A stretch of 64,000 bases of DNA from Cupriavidus metallidurans CH34 (GTDB lineage Bacteria > Pseudomonadota > Gammaproteobacteria > Burkholderiales > Burkholderiaceae). Within the stretch, counting starts at the first letter, position 1. Every line of letters starts with the position of its first letter. The stretch lies in contig NC_007973.1 in NCBI RefSeq assembly GCF_000196015.1, forward strand, positions 558,001 through 622,000, given 5' to 3'. Below are positions 51,700 to 61,010 of the stretch, one piece after another. Position numbers and translations under genes: made by a program. The notes below the pieces were generated by a model. The model ran no database searches, was not told the DNA's origin, and was given only the letters and a program-made list of their open reading frames with translations.

Positions 51700-52416
51700 T
51701 CACTTGCCCACGGCTTCGCGCCGGAAGGCGCGTCGCTCGTAGACCTCGCCAACGCCACGCGCGGCGGGCGGCACAAGCCGGCCGGCCACCACCAGCAGCA
51801 CGATGCATGTGACCGACGTCACCAGCACCAGCAGGTTGGCAGTGTTGTCGTCACCAGCCTGCACGGCTTCATAAATGGCCACCGAGAGCGTCTGGGTGCG
51901 GCCCGGCAGGTTGCCGGCCACCATCAGTGTGGCGCCGAATTCGCCCAGTGCCCGCGCAAACGCCAGCACCACGCCAGCGGAGATGCCGCGCAGCGCCATC
52001 GGCAGCGTGACGCGAAAGAAGATGCCGGTCTCCGATACGCCCAGCACCCGGGCGGCATTCTCAAGCTGGTGATCGACGCCTTCGAACGCGGCGCGCGCGG
52101 ACTTCAGCACGAGCGGAAATGCCACCACGGTCGACGCCAGCACCGCGCCCTGCCATGTGAATACAAGCTCGATCCCGATCCGGTCCAGCCATGCGCCAAA
52201 CACGCCGCGCCGACCCACCAGCACAAGCAGGTAGTAGCCGAGCACGGTGGGTGGGAGAACCAGCGGCAGTGTCAGGATGGCATCCACCACATCTCGCGCG
52301 GACGAGCGCCAGCGCGATATCGCATAGGCGGCCGCCACGCCAAGAATGGCGTTCAGCAGCGTGGCCCAGCCCGCTACCTTGAGCGACAGCAACAGCGGTA
52401 CCCAGACGGCATCCAT
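51700..52416 (-). CDS. modB: Molybdate ABC transporter permease ModB
   Basis: A 238-residue inner-membrane permease with five or six helices. The cytoplasmic EAA-type loop is evident (AARVLGVSETGIFFRVTLPMALRGISAGVVLAFARALGEFGATLMVAG), and the start VPLLLSLKVAGWATLLNAILGVAAAYAI is the usual first helix pair. It lies 18 bp after modA. Confidence 0.95.
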   Translation of the reverse strand: MDAVWVPLLLSLKVAGWATLLNAILGVAAAYAISRWRSSARDVVDAILTLPLVLPPTVLGYYLLVLVGRRGVFGAWLDRIGIELVFTWQGAVLASTVVAFPLVLKSARAAFEGVDHQLENAARVLGVSETGIFFRVTLPMALRGISAGVVLAFARALGEFGATLMVAGNLPGRTQTLSVAIYEAVQAGDDNTANLLVLVTSVTCIVLLVVAGRLVPPAARGVGEVYERRAFRREAVGK

Positions 52417-52434
52417 GACAGCAATCAGACCTTG

Positions 52435-53211
52435 TTACGGTTTCTGGAATCCAAATTTGGCCAGCACGGCCTGGCCCTCGGACGACAGTACGTACTGGAC
52501 GAAGCTGGTGGCCTGCTGGGCCTGCTTCGTCTGCGTGGTGACGGCGATGGGGTAGGTGACCGGCGTGCGATTTGGCACGCGCACCGCCACCTTGACCTTC
52601 TCCGGCATGATCGCCGCATCGGTGGCGAACACGAAGCCGGCGTCGACTTCGCCGCGCGCCACGTAGTCCAGGCTCTGGCGAACGTTCTGGGCCGGCACGC
52701 CCTTGGCCGCCACGGCATCCCAAAGGCCCTCGGCCTCGAGCGCGCCCTTGGTATAGCGGCCCACCGGCACTGACGACGGATTGCCGTATGCCACGCGCTT
52801 GACGTCGGCGCGGGTCAGGTCCTTGAGCGAGCCGATGCCGAGCTTGCTGTCCTGCGGCACGATCAGCACTACCTGGTTGGCGGCAAAGTCCTTGCGGCTG
52901 GCCGGTTGCACGACCTTCTCGGCCTCGGCCTTGTCCATGGCGGTCTGGTCGGCGGACGCGAACACATCGGCCGGCGCGCCCTTGATGATCTGCTGCATCA
53001 GCACGTCCGAAGCGCCGAAATTCAGCACCACCTTGGTATCCGGGTGGGCGTGCTCGTACTGCTCGGCCAGCGTCTTGAACGCGTTGGTCAGGCTGGCGGC
53101 GGCGGAGACCACGAGATCGGCGGCAAAGGCCGACGGTGCGGCGACGGTCAGGGCCAGGGCGGCGCCGACGCAGGCGGCGCGGCGCAGGAAGGGCAGGGTG
53201 CGGAAGGTCAT
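52435..53211 (-). CDS. modA: Molybdate-binding periplasmic protein ModA
   Basis: A 258-residue periplasmic binding protein with a Sec signal peptide (ALALTVAAPSAFAADL). Oxyanion-site segments are VSAAASLTNAFKTLAEQY, FGASDVLMQQIIKGAPADVFASAD, YGNPSSVPVGRYTKGAL and DYVARGEVDAGFVFATDA. It captures molybdate or tungstate for ModBC, which supplies enzymes such as formate dehydrogenase encoded at 32.9-39 kb. The ATG at 53211 precedes a normal signal peptide; the ModE operator ends 38 bp upstream. Confidence 0.96.
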   Translation of the reverse strand: MTFRTLPFLRRAACVGAALALTVAAPSAFAADLVVSAAASLTNAFKTLAEQYEHAHPDTKVVLNFGASDVLMQQIIKGAPADVFASADQTAMDKAEAEKVVQPASRKDFAANQVVLIVPQDSKLGIGSLKDLTRADVKRVAYGNPSSVPVGRYTKGALEAEGLWDAVAAKGVPAQNVRQSLDYVARGEVDAGFVFATDAAIMPEKVKVAVRVPNRTPVTYPIAVTTQTKQAQQATSFVQYVLSSEGQAVLAKFGFQKP

Positions 53212-53248
53212 GGCGTGAAGGGGTGCGGTGTGCGCGATCGTTACCTCG

Positions 53249-53272
53249 CGCAATATAAGCGGGTATATAGCG
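53249..53272. promoter_or_regulatory. ModE operator (Mo box) upstream of modA
   Basis: On the minus strand the site reads CGCTATATA, six spacer bases, then TATATTGCG, matching the ModE consensus CGnTATATA-N6-TAYATAnCG in both halves with one deviation. It is 38-61 bp upstream of the modA ATG, where bound Mo-ModE would block transcription. Confidence 0.85.
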
Positions 53273-53473
53273 CACCGTCAATTGCCCGGATGGATAAGGG
53301 TCTTCAGCCATTTGGAATAGTCTGGCGCGCGATTTGTGCATTCCCTGACTTCGCAGACATCCGTGGCGTTTGTCACGCGAATGACGCGATTTCGCCACTT
53401 TCCTGCCATCGCGGTTGCCGACAATTCCGTGGCTGCACCAAAACCAAAACAAATCAATCAGGGAACCCGAAAC

Positions 53474-55582
53474 ATGCAACTCCATCGCATCCAGGCCGCG
53501 ACGCTCGCGGCCTTGCTGGTGGGGGTGACCGCGCTGGCCGCCTGCGGCTCAGACGACCCCTCGTCCTCCACCTCCGGCAACAACGGCGGCAATAGCGGAA
53601 ACAGTGGCAACGGCGGTAACAACGGTGGCGACACCCCGGCGGCGATCGTCGCAGGTACCAAGTCCACGCTGGCGCTGCTCGAGACCACCGACCTCCACAC
53701 CAACGTCCTGAGCTATGACTACTTCAAGCTGGCCGAGGACAAGTCGCTGGGCTTCGAGCGCGTCTCGACGCTGATCAAGTCCGCGCGGCAGGAGTTTCCG
53801 AACAGCCTGTTGCTCGACAACGGCGACACGATCCAGGGCACCGCGCTCTCGGACTATCAGGCACTGGTGAAGCCGGTCTCGTGCACCGAGACCCTGGCGA
53901 TGTACAAGGTGATGAACGCCGCTGGCTTTGACGGCGGTGGCATCGGCAATCACGAATTCAATTATGGGTTGCAGTACCTGAGCCAGGTCACCGGCAGCAA
54001 GTTCAACGTGGACGGCCTGCCCGATCCTGCCACCCAGACCGCATGCGCGGGCCCGAAGTTTCCGCAGGTGCTGGCCAACGTCTACAGCGTCAAGACGCGC
54101 GCGCCGCTGTTCCAGCCGTACGCGATCCTGAGCAAGACGCTGACGGCTACCGGCCCGGACGGCAAGACGGTCACCGCGCCGATCAAGGTTGGCATCATCG
54201 GCTTCGCGCCGCCGGCCATCATGAGCTGGGACAAGCGCTGGCTCGACGGCAAGGTCTACACCGAAGGTCTGGTGGAGACGGCCCAGAAATACATTCCCGA
54301 GATGCGCGCCAAGGGCGCCGACCTCGTCGTCGTGATTTCGCATGGTGGCCTGGATAACTCGACCTACTCGCCGACGATGGAGAACGGCAGCTATCACCTG
54401 TCGAAGGTGGCTGGCGTGGACGCGATGCTGATCGGCCACTCGCACCAGATCTTCCCGGATGCCAACAGCACGGTCGGCCAGTTCAACCTGCCGGGCGTGG
54501 ACAAGGTCAAGGGCACGGTCAACGGCGTGCCGACCGTGATGGCCAACTACTGGGGCAAGCACCTGGGCGTGATCAACCTGTCGCTGAACCACGACGGCAA
54601 GAGCTGGAGCGTCGATCGCACCAAGACCACTGTGGAGGCGCGCTCGACCCAGAACGCCGACAAGACCTATGTGACGGCCGACGCCAGCGTGGCGCCGATG
54701 ATCGACACCGAGCACCAGGCAACTATCCAATACGTGAAGACGCCGATCGGCAGTACCAATTACCGCATGTCGAGCTACTTCGCCGACGTGGGTGATCCGG
54801 GTGCGATTCAGATCGTCAACATGGCACAGGCTGCCTACGTGAAGGACTACGTCACCGCGAACCTGCCAGCGCTGGCCTCGCTGCCCGTGCTGTCGGTTTC
54901 GGCCCCGTTCAAGAGCGGCTTTGGCGGTGGCAGCGACTATACCGACGTGGCGTCCGGCAACCTGGCCATCAACAACGCGGCCGATCTCTACCTGTACCCG
55001 AACACGGTGTACGCGGTGAAGGTCAACGGCGACGATGTGAAGGCATGGCTGGAAACCGCGGCCAAGCGCTTCAACCAGATCGACCCGGCCAAGACGACCG
55101 ACCAGCAGTTGATCAGCACCTTCCCGGGCTACAACTTCGACATGTTCACCGATCCGGACATGCAGTATGAGATCGACGTGACGCAGCCGGTTGGCAGCCG
55201 TATCAAGAACCTGACGTACAAGGGCGCGCCGGTGACCGCGGCGATGAACTTCATCGTGGCTACCAACAACTATCGTGCCAGCGGGGGCGGCAACTTCCCG
55301 GGCCTCGATGGCACCAAGACGATCTATGCCTCGCCAGATGCCAACCGCGATGTGCTGATCAGCTACATCAAGAAGGTGGCCAATGTCACACGCATGGTCA
55401 ACGGCAGCGCGCGTAGCTGGAAGTTCACCAAGGTGACCACCACGGGCAAGGTGGTGTTCAGCTCGGGTATCGGGATGCTGCAGCAGGCAACCGACGCTGG
55501 GTTGACCAATATCTCGCTCGACAAGGCAGACGATGGGTCCGGCAAGAACCTGTCGCAGTACAAGCTCGATCTCAGCTTGTGA
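53474..55582 (+). CDS. 5'-nucleotidase/2',3'-cyclic phosphodiesterase family lipoprotein
   Basis: A 702-residue exported protein. Its signal peptide ends in a lipobox (VTALAACGSD), followed by a Gly/Asn-rich linker (about 25-55). The metallophosphatase domain has ETTDLHTNVL, DNGDTIQG, GNHEFNYG, VISHGG and LIGHSHQ, all two-metal-site motifs of the CpdB/UshA family; the C-terminal nucleotide-binding domain has YLYPNTVYAVKVNGDDVKAWLE and IVATNNYRASGGGNFPG. It dephosphorylates nucleotides outside the cytoplasm; the LYPN-type region suggests the CpdB branch. It is followed closely by a Sel1-repeat gene. Confidence 0.9.
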   Translation: MQLHRIQAATLAALLVGVTALAACGSDDPSSSTSGNNGGNSGNSGNGGNNGGDTPAAIVAGTKSTLALLETTDLHTNVLSYDYFKLAEDKSLGFERVSTLIKSARQEFPNSLLLDNGDTIQGTALSDYQALVKPVSCTETLAMYKVMNAAGFDGGGIGNHEFNYGLQYLSQVTGSKFNVDGLPDPATQTACAGPKFPQVLANVYSVKTRAPLFQPYAILSKTLTATGPDGKTVTAPIKVGIIGFAPPAIMSWDKRWLDGKVYTEGLVETAQKYIPEMRAKGADLVVVISHGGLDNSTYSPTMENGSYHLSKVAGVDAMLIGHSHQIFPDANSTVGQFNLPGVDKVKGTVNGVPTVMANYWGKHLGVINLSLNHDGKSWSVDRTKTTVEARSTQNADKTYVTADASVAPMIDTEHQATIQYVKTPIGSTNYRMSSYFADVGDPGAIQIVNMAQAAYVKDYVTANLPALASLPVLSVSAPFKSGFGGGSDYTDVASGNLAINNAADLYLYPNTVYAVKVNGDDVKAWLETAAKRFNQIDPAKTTDQQLISTFPGYNFDMFTDPDMQYEIDVTQPVGSRIKNLTYKGAPVTAAMNFIVATNNYRASGGGNFPGLDGTKTIYASPDANRDVLISYIKKVANVTRMVNGSARSWKFTKVTTTGKVVFSSGIGMLQQATDAGLTNISLDKADDGSGKNLSQYKLDLSL

Positions 55583-55596
55583 TTGACTGATTGACC

Positions 55597-56400
55597 ATGC
55601 ACGCCATGCCAACAACTATGGCCGCACCGCGGCGCTTTCCTCGCATCCACCCGCTGTTTGTGGCGGCCACGCTGGCTGTAACCGTTGCGGCCGCTGGAGT
55701 CGCTGGCGCCGCCATGTGGCGACAGCAATCGGACGTGCGTCAAAGCGAGATCGCGCGATGGCAGTTGATGGCGACCTCGGCGAATGATGCCGCCGCACTG
55801 TCGCGGCTGCAGCGCGCAGCCGCGGCGGGCGAGATTGCGGCATGTGCGGCTCTCGGTGAAACACTACTGTCCCGGACGGACACCGAGAGCCGCGCGCAAG
55901 CGGAGCACTGGCTTAGCCTGGCGGCAGCGAGCGGCCACACCCGCGCGCAGTTCCTGCTTGGCAAAGCCGCGATGCTAGGTGAGTTGGCGTCCGGTCGTAC
56001 GGACTTGCCTGTCGCATGGCGCGAACTCGGCGCGGCGGCAAGGGTGGGCGATGTTGGCGCGGCGTATTACCTGGGGCTGCTCTATCGTGGTGGCTATGGC
56101 CACACAGCGGACCCGGCTGCCGCCGCGCACTGGTTCAGAGTGGCTGCCGACGGTGGAGTTGCGCAGGCCATGTTCTTGCTGGCCAATGCCTACCGAGAGG
56201 GCGATGGCGTGCCGCGTAATGATGCTACTGCGGTGTCCTGGTACGAGGCTGCCGCCGAGCGGGAGCATCCGGCCTCGATCCAGGCGCTGGCGATGGCCTA
56301 TCGCAGCGGAGAACTTGGCCTCTCGCGAGACGAGAGCAACTACCGCCAGCATCTGGCCGAGGCTGCGCATGCACTGAAGCATCCGGCGATCAATCCGTAA
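55597..56400 (+). CDS. Sel1-repeat protein with N-terminal membrane anchor
   Basis: A 267-residue protein with an N-terminal hydrophobic segment (PLFVAATLAVTVAAAGVAGAAMW) and about five Sel1-type repeats (AAALSRLQRAAAAGEIAACAALG, QAEHWLSLAAASGHTRAQFLLG, AAHWFRVAADGGVAQAMFLLANAYREG, AVSWYEAAAEREHPASIQALAMAYRSG). Such repeats are protein-interaction solenoids. It lies 14 bp after the nucleotidase gene and is probably co-transcribed. ATG 55597 and ATG 55606 are both possible starts. Confidence 0.85.
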   Translation: MHAMPTTMAAPRRFPRIHPLFVAATLAVTVAAAGVAGAAMWRQQSDVRQSEIARWQLMATSANDAAALSRLQRAAAAGEIAACAALGETLLSRTDTESRAQAEHWLSLAAASGHTRAQFLLGKAAMLGELASGRTDLPVAWRELGAAARVGDVGAAYYLGLLYRGGYGHTADPAAAAHWFRVAADGGVAQAMFLLANAYREGDGVPRNDATAVSWYEAAAEREHPASIQALAMAYRSGELGLSRDESNYRQHLAEAAHALKHPAINP

Positions 56401-56409
56401 GCCCCGCCG

Positions 56410-56607
56410 CTATTGATAGCTCATGATGAACGATTGCCTGGCGAGGTGATGTCCGTCAGCGTGGTAATGACAACGGGCCGGAGAGTTGCTGCGTGCAATA
56501 GTTCGCGTGCGAGGCGTTGACATTGCGCCGATAGTGATCAGGCCAAGCCTAGTCACGGCGATGGTTGGCAACATTTGGCGCGATCTGATAGCAGTATCGG
56601 CATTCAC
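56410..56607 (-). pseudogene. Short frame coupled to the usher stop, possible adhesin remnant
   Basis: A GTG at 56607 overlaps the usher TGA (GTGA) and is preceded by AAAGGGGG, so a ribosome finishing the usher could restart here. The 65-codon frame begins VNADTAIRSRQML and has a weakly hydrophobic stretch (IAVTRLGLITIGAM), then loses protein-like character. This is where a chaperone-usher operon normally carries its tip adhesin. I read it as a possible truncated adhesin start, but the frame could also be spurious. Confidence 0.3.
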
Positions 56608-59168
56608 GATTCCCCCTTTGCGTCGGGCTGGCATACCGATCGGATCTGCGTGAATGATGTCGCATTGCGGACCTTCTCCGGCAGCCGATATTCGATCGTG
56701 CAGCGTTGCGCTGAGTGTGTGCCCCAGGACACCTGCAAGCGTCCGGTGTCTTCGATGCCACGCGCGAAAATGATGCCGCTTTGGCCAACCACGCCGATTT
56801 CGGCATTGTCCCTATCGCGCACTGATGCGCCAAAGGGCAAAGGCGCTCCATCGGGCTGGCTGGCTGAAATGATGACGGCGCGTCCGCTGAGCGCGGCGAA
56901 CTTGATTTTTACCGCTGCGTTCGCGCGCGGCGCTACCTGGGCGCTGGTCGCGTCCAGCGATACATCCAGCGGTATCCCGCGTGGATCTATCTCGATCGTG
57001 TTCATGTTGTAAGGCTGGAGGTACGGCACAATGGCGTAGCCGAATGCGTCGATCCTGACGCCCGTCGCATTGGCGACGCGCGCGCCGGTAGCGCCCTTTG
57101 CTTCGACGATGCCGATGGTGTCGCCAAGGAAGTTGGCAAGTGTGATGCCTCCTTGGTGGGCGACCAGGGCGCCTTGCAGGCCACCCGAGTATTGCGTGTA
57201 ACCGCCGCCGCCGCTGACAGAAGCGGAAACGGTGGTGTAAGGCGTCCGGTACTGTACGTTGCCACCGCCGGTGGTTGTGTTCGGCGAACGGTCGACGTTC
57301 AGGCCATAGGTGAAGGCGTTGTCCTCGAGTGCAGTGCCGCTCAGCCGCATCTGTTGCGAGGATTGGCTGTCACTATGCGTGGCGCCGAACGACAGCATCG
57401 GGGCGTGGCTGCTCTTGCCCAGCGGTACGGTGAGGCTGGCGAAAACCTGGGTGGTGAACCGGCCGGTCATCGCCTCGCGTTGGCGTGAGGCCGCGATGTT
57501 GTAGGTCATCGGCAGTCCCAGCACACGCAGCGAGTTGCTGTAGCCCACCTGGAACATCAGCGCAGTACCGCCCCGATTCCAGTATTCCGCGGAAGTGCCT
57601 GTGAGATAGAAGTTGCCCCAGCGATCTCCGAGACTCTGATTCAGCGTGAGTTGGACCTGGCTGCGCTGGCGGTCCACGGCGCGGGCATTGCCACCGCTGG
57701 CGCGAGCCGTGAATGCGTCGCTCATCGTCCAGAAGCCACGGGTCGCATAGCGATAGGCGGCGAGTGACATACTCGTGCTAGTTGACGGCACGAACTTGCT
57801 GTAGCTGAGGCGCACGCTTTGTCCGCTGGTGTTGTCAACCTGGTCGATCGAGGCGTGGGCATGGGTCGCATCCAGCGCGAATGCGCCAATGGGCAGATTC
57901 AAGGCCGCGCCGATCAGGCCCGCCCGGTAGCCCTCCGAGAGGACTAGCCCGGCATAGCCCGTTACGAAGTTGTTGAACCCGTGCTGCACCGTACCCTGGA
58001 CCAGTTTCTCGCGGCGGGAAGACGTGCGCGAGCCATCGCGGTACTCCCCAACCGTGGCCGAGTACCGCGTGATACCGGGCCGTAGAAGCTGAGCCACAGA
58101 TGCATAGGGCACGGTAAAGCTGCTTTGGCTGCCGTCGGCTTCTGTCACCGTGACGAGCAGATTGCCGCCATAACCGGTGGCGTAGAGATCCTTGATCTCG
58201 AACGGTCCTGGCGCCACGGTCGTTTCATAGAGCTTGTTGCCATTCTGCGTGACCGTGACACGCGCATTGGAGCGGGCGACGCCTCGCACCAGTGGCGCAT
58301 AGCCGCGTGCGGAGTCAGGAAGCATCCGGTCATCGCTGGCCAGATTCACGCCGCGCACGGAAAAGCTGTCGAAGACGGCTCCATCCGTGTAGGCATCGCC
58401 AACGGTGAGCTGACTACGCAGGCGCGATATATCCCGCTGCAAATAGGTCGCGATGTTCTGGTAGTCGTAGGTGCTTTGGCCCATGGACTGCCAACTCATC
58501 GAGGAGCGCTGCCGCAGGTGCCAGGCACCGATGTTTAATCCGGAATCGATGCCAAGGTAGGTAGAAGTGACAGATGAGCTACCAGTAGTGTGGAACGTGT
58601 TGAAATTGTAGGCGACCGTCGCGGACGGGACGCCATCATCCAGGAGCTCTGGGCTGACGCTGCCGCGCGGCGTGCGGCGTAACAATGCCTGCGCCACGCC
58701 GATGTCGAGACGCAGGTCATTGAGGTTGAACGACCAGGTGAGGTCTTCCGAGATGTCCGATGGGCGAGTGCATTCGCCACTGACGGCCTGCGCTATCGCA
58801 TTGCGGCTGGCGGGTGGCAGCGCCTGTTCGTCGAGATTCAACCGGGTAATGAGCGATCGGTCCATGCATGGGCCGACAACCTCGTCCCGGGACCGGAATC
58901 GCACTGTCTCTCGACCAACCCACGATCCGTTCAGGTAGATGTCGACCGCATGGTCGCCAGGTGAGATGGGGTTGCCAAACGCAAACCGGCTGACATCGAC
59001 GCTGGTGCCATCGGAACGTTTCAGAAAATCTGAATTGAACTTGACGGCTGCGATGGTGGCCGTCTTGCCGGGTTCATTAGCAAATACCGCGGTGGGCAGA
59101 GCGGTGGCCAGGATCCAACGCGCAGCCAGAGCGCGCGAGGCGCGCGGCTTCCGAGTGCGCATCGTCAT
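56604..59168 (-). CDS. Fimbrial outer-membrane usher (FimD/PapC family)
   Basis: An 854-residue outer-membrane protein that secretes and assembles pilus subunits. The signal peptide is followed by the N-terminal domain (FNSDFLKRSDGTSVDVSRFAFG, DIYLNGSWVGRETVRF), the beta-barrel with SVRGVNLASDDRMLPDSARGYAP, the middle domain ARSNARVTVTQNGNKLYETTVAPGPFEIKDLY (plug), and C-terminal domains after FGASVRDRDNAEIG with two late cysteines. The length fits the family. Its ATG overlaps the chaperone stop (ATGA). Confidence 0.94.
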   Translation of the reverse strand: MTMRTRKPRASRALAARWILATALPTAVFANEPGKTATIAAVKFNSDFLKRSDGTSVDVSRFAFGNPISPGDHAVDIYLNGSWVGRETVRFRSRDEVVGPCMDRSLITRLNLDEQALPPASRNAIAQAVSGECTRPSDISEDLTWSFNLNDLRLDIGVAQALLRRTPRGSVSPELLDDGVPSATVAYNFNTFHTTGSSSVTSTYLGIDSGLNIGAWHLRQRSSMSWQSMGQSTYDYQNIATYLQRDISRLRSQLTVGDAYTDGAVFDSFSVRGVNLASDDRMLPDSARGYAPLVRGVARSNARVTVTQNGNKLYETTVAPGPFEIKDLYATGYGGNLLVTVTEADGSQSSFTVPYASVAQLLRPGITRYSATVGEYRDGSRTSSRREKLVQGTVQHGFNNFVTGYAGLVLSEGYRAGLIGAALNLPIGAFALDATHAHASIDQVDNTSGQSVRLSYSKFVPSTSTSMSLAAYRYATRGFWTMSDAFTARASGGNARAVDRQRSQVQLTLNQSLGDRWGNFYLTGTSAEYWNRGGTALMFQVGYSNSLRVLGLPMTYNIAASRQREAMTGRFTTQVFASLTVPLGKSSHAPMLSFGATHSDSQSSQQMRLSGTALEDNAFTYGLNVDRSPNTTTGGGNVQYRTPYTTVSASVSGGGGYTQYSGGLQGALVAHQGGITLANFLGDTIGIVEAKGATGARVANATGVRIDAFGYAIVPYLQPYNMNTIEIDPRGIPLDVSLDATSAQVAPRANAAVKIKFAALSGRAVIISASQPDGAPLPFGASVRDRDNAEIGVVGQSGIIFARGIEDTGRLQVSWGTHSAQRCTIEYRLPEKVRNATSFTQIRSVCQPDAKGES

Positions 59169-59935
59169 TGCCCTTTCGCTTCCTGTGTTGGCTTCGCATT
59201 GTGGACGCCAGATACACCGGCGCCATAGTCCGAGATAAACGTGTAACTGACCTGCGCGGGTTCGCCGGACACGGGCGACGCGTCATCGATGGCAAACTCG
59301 ACTGTGCCGCCGGGATTTACCATTGCTCCGGCATCATTGCTGTACACATGCCCGCCAGAGGTTGCCTCGACCTTTGTGTAGGTGATGTGGTACGGCGTTG
59401 GATTTGTTGCAGTCAGTACATGATGGCCGTCATCCTTGCGTACGAAGCGCCAGGTAACCTTGGTGGGCGCGCTGTCCGCGTCGCCAGGCAATCCCGTTGG
59501 ACGGAAGAACAGCTTGATGCGTGACCGAAAGGCAAACTGAAGCGAATTCTGCGGATCCTTGCTGCTGGATGCGATTGGCGGGACTTCGAGAACGTTGAGC
59601 CAGAACAGCGATTCCTGATCGCGAGACAGCGCTTGCTGGAGTTGAATGATGCGTAGCGTCTGACCTTTCTTTGCGTCCAGTCTAAACAGCGGCGGCGTGA
59701 GTACGAATAGTGATTTCGCGTTCTCCGGCGTCGCATTGGGGTCGCCGTCGTCGATCCATGCCTGTACCAGGGAGGGTGCGTCTCCTTCGTTGGTGAGTTT
59801 GAGGCTGACTTCCCGCTCCGACTCCGGGTAGATGACGCGGGTACCGGTCAAAACCACGGACGCAAGGGTTCCAGGCGCAGTCATTGCCAGGAGGACGGCA
59901 GCAATGGCTGCGCGGCAGATTGAAGTCTTGAACAT
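59165..59935 (-). CDS. Periplasmic fimbrial chaperone (PapD/FimC family)
   Basis: A 256-residue periplasmic chaperone with a Sec signal (AAVLLAMTAPGTLAS) and two immunoglobulin-like domains. The G1 and F1 region typical of PapD (PPLFRLDAKKGQTLRIIQLQ, DQESLFWLNVLEVPP) is clear, and Arg/Lys anchors are in GTRVIYPE and FRSRIKLFFRP. It holds pilin subunits by donor-strand complementation. It lies between pilin (85 bp gap with a hairpin) and usher (4-base overlap). Confidence 0.94.
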   Translation of the reverse strand: MFKTSICRAAIAAVLLAMTAPGTLASVVLTGTRVIYPESEREVSLKLTNEGDAPSLVQAWIDDGDPNATPENAKSLFVLTPPLFRLDAKKGQTLRIIQLQQALSRDQESLFWLNVLEVPPIASSSKDPQNSLQFAFRSRIKLFFRPTGLPGDADSAPTKVTWRFVRKDDGHHVLTATNPTPYHITYTKVEATSGGHVYSNDAGAMVNPGGTVEFAIDDASPVSGEPAQVSYTFISDYGAGVSGVHNAKPTQEAKGQ

Positions 59936-59968
59936 GATGAACGACTACTGGAGGGGCACGGCTGGAGG

Positions 59969-59994
59969 TGCCGGCATGTATGCGCATGCCGGCA
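59969..59994. other. Hairpin between pilin and chaperone genes
   Basis: TGCCGGCATG (59969-59978) pairs with CATGCCGGCA (59985-59994) around a 6-base loop in the 85-bp gap. With no T-run it probably protects the upstream pilin message, so pilin outnumbers chaperone and usher, as in other fimbrial operons. Confidence 0.6.
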
Positions 59995-60020
59995 GGTATA
60001 GGCTGGTTAGATGATCCGAC

Positions 60021-60569
60021 TTACGGGTACACGACGGAGTACCTCAATGTAGTGCTGATTAGGCCGGCTGAGGCTGTGCCAGTTGCCACGTACTGGGCCT
60101 GGTACCGCAGTGTTGCATTGCCGCCTGCAATGTCCACGGTTTTCGAGTTCTGCGCGTGGTACGCGGCCCCTAGTTTGATGGGGCTCCCATCGTTGTTCGA
60201 CAGGGCGATCTGGACGTTCTTTGCGCCGTTGGTGGCAGCGTTGTTATTCAGGTTGCCGGTGACGGCATCCACGTTTCCGCCGGCTTCGAAGTAAACCGCC
60301 GCTTTCTTGAGGGATGCTGTGCAGTTAGAGAGCGTAATAGCGAAAGGCGTGTTACCTGCGATGTTGCCGCCGGTGTTCAGCAGCGAGGATGGAACGTTGG
60401 GCAGCACAACGGTGAAGTCGCCGGCGGGCCTGCCTTCGCCCGCGACGGAGCAGGTTTGACCCTTGATTTCGCCAGTAAAGACGATGGTGCCATCCGCGGC
60501 AAATGCAGTCGGACTCAACGCGGCAAGGAGCAGGGATGTGGCAAGGATCTTTGTTCGAATATGTTTCAC
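60021..60569 (-). CDS. Type 1-like major fimbrial subunit
   Basis: A 182-residue pilin: signal peptide (LLLAALSPTAFAADG), then a type 1 pilin domain with a cysteine pair about 35 residues apart (GQTCSVAG and LSNCTASL), and the penultimate-Tyr C-terminus YSVVYP used for chaperone contact. The N-terminal extension DGTIVFTGEI is the donor strand. First gene of the fimbrial operon, so the promoter lies in the AT-rich gap upstream. Confidence 0.93.
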   Translation of the reverse strand: MKHIRTKILATSLLLAALSPTAFAADGTIVFTGEIKGQTCSVAGEGRPAGDFTVVLPNVPSSLLNTGGNIAGNTPFAITLSNCTASLKKAAVYFEAGGNVDAVTGNLNNNAATNGAKNVQIALSNNDGSPIKLGAAYHAQNSKTVDIAGGNATLRYQAQYVATGTASAGLISTTLRYSVVYP

Positions 60570-61010
60570 ATTGACCTCGAATATTGATGTGATTGGTGGC
60601 TGTCAAGGCGAATCGCGGAGATCCGCATAGCGAGCGAAGGCAGCTGTATCCGGAATAAGAAGCCGCACATTCCGTGCGGATATCCCCGGTATTTCGCTAG
60701 TGAAGTCGCTATGCATCGCGTCTTCCTGACAAGGTCAAAGACTATTGGCTTTGGGAAATTCTTTTAATCGTATTTATCTTGAATTTTTGATTTTCTTGGG
60801 AGAGTTCCGATTGAATGTGTCGGCGAGAGCGGTTGTGTAGGCTAAATGCGACGCATGGGAGGCAAGAAATTTCCTTGCGCCTTCACGGACAATCAATATT
60901 GGATTTACAAGTAAATCGTAATTTCACTAAATTTGTTTCTGGCGGGGATCAGAAATGAAAGGCGCGCACCTCTGCGCTATTCTTGCGTCGTTCCATATGG
61001 AGGAAATGCC
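60570..61010. other. AT-rich gap upstream of the fimbrial operon
   Basis: This 441-bp divergent gap is strikingly AT-rich between about 60730 and 60950, compared with the GC-rich surroundings, with runs such as TTTTAATCGTATTTATCTTG. No gene is visible. It should contain the fimbrial promoter and is the kind of sequence bound by H-NS-type silencers. The base composition suggests the fimbrial cluster was acquired. Confidence 0.7.

Noticed and set aside
53549..55615. A 688-codon open frame antisense to the nucleotidase gene
   Set aside because: Composition is dominated by Val, His, Arg and Gly with no motif; it is a shadow of the plus-strand lipoprotein gene.
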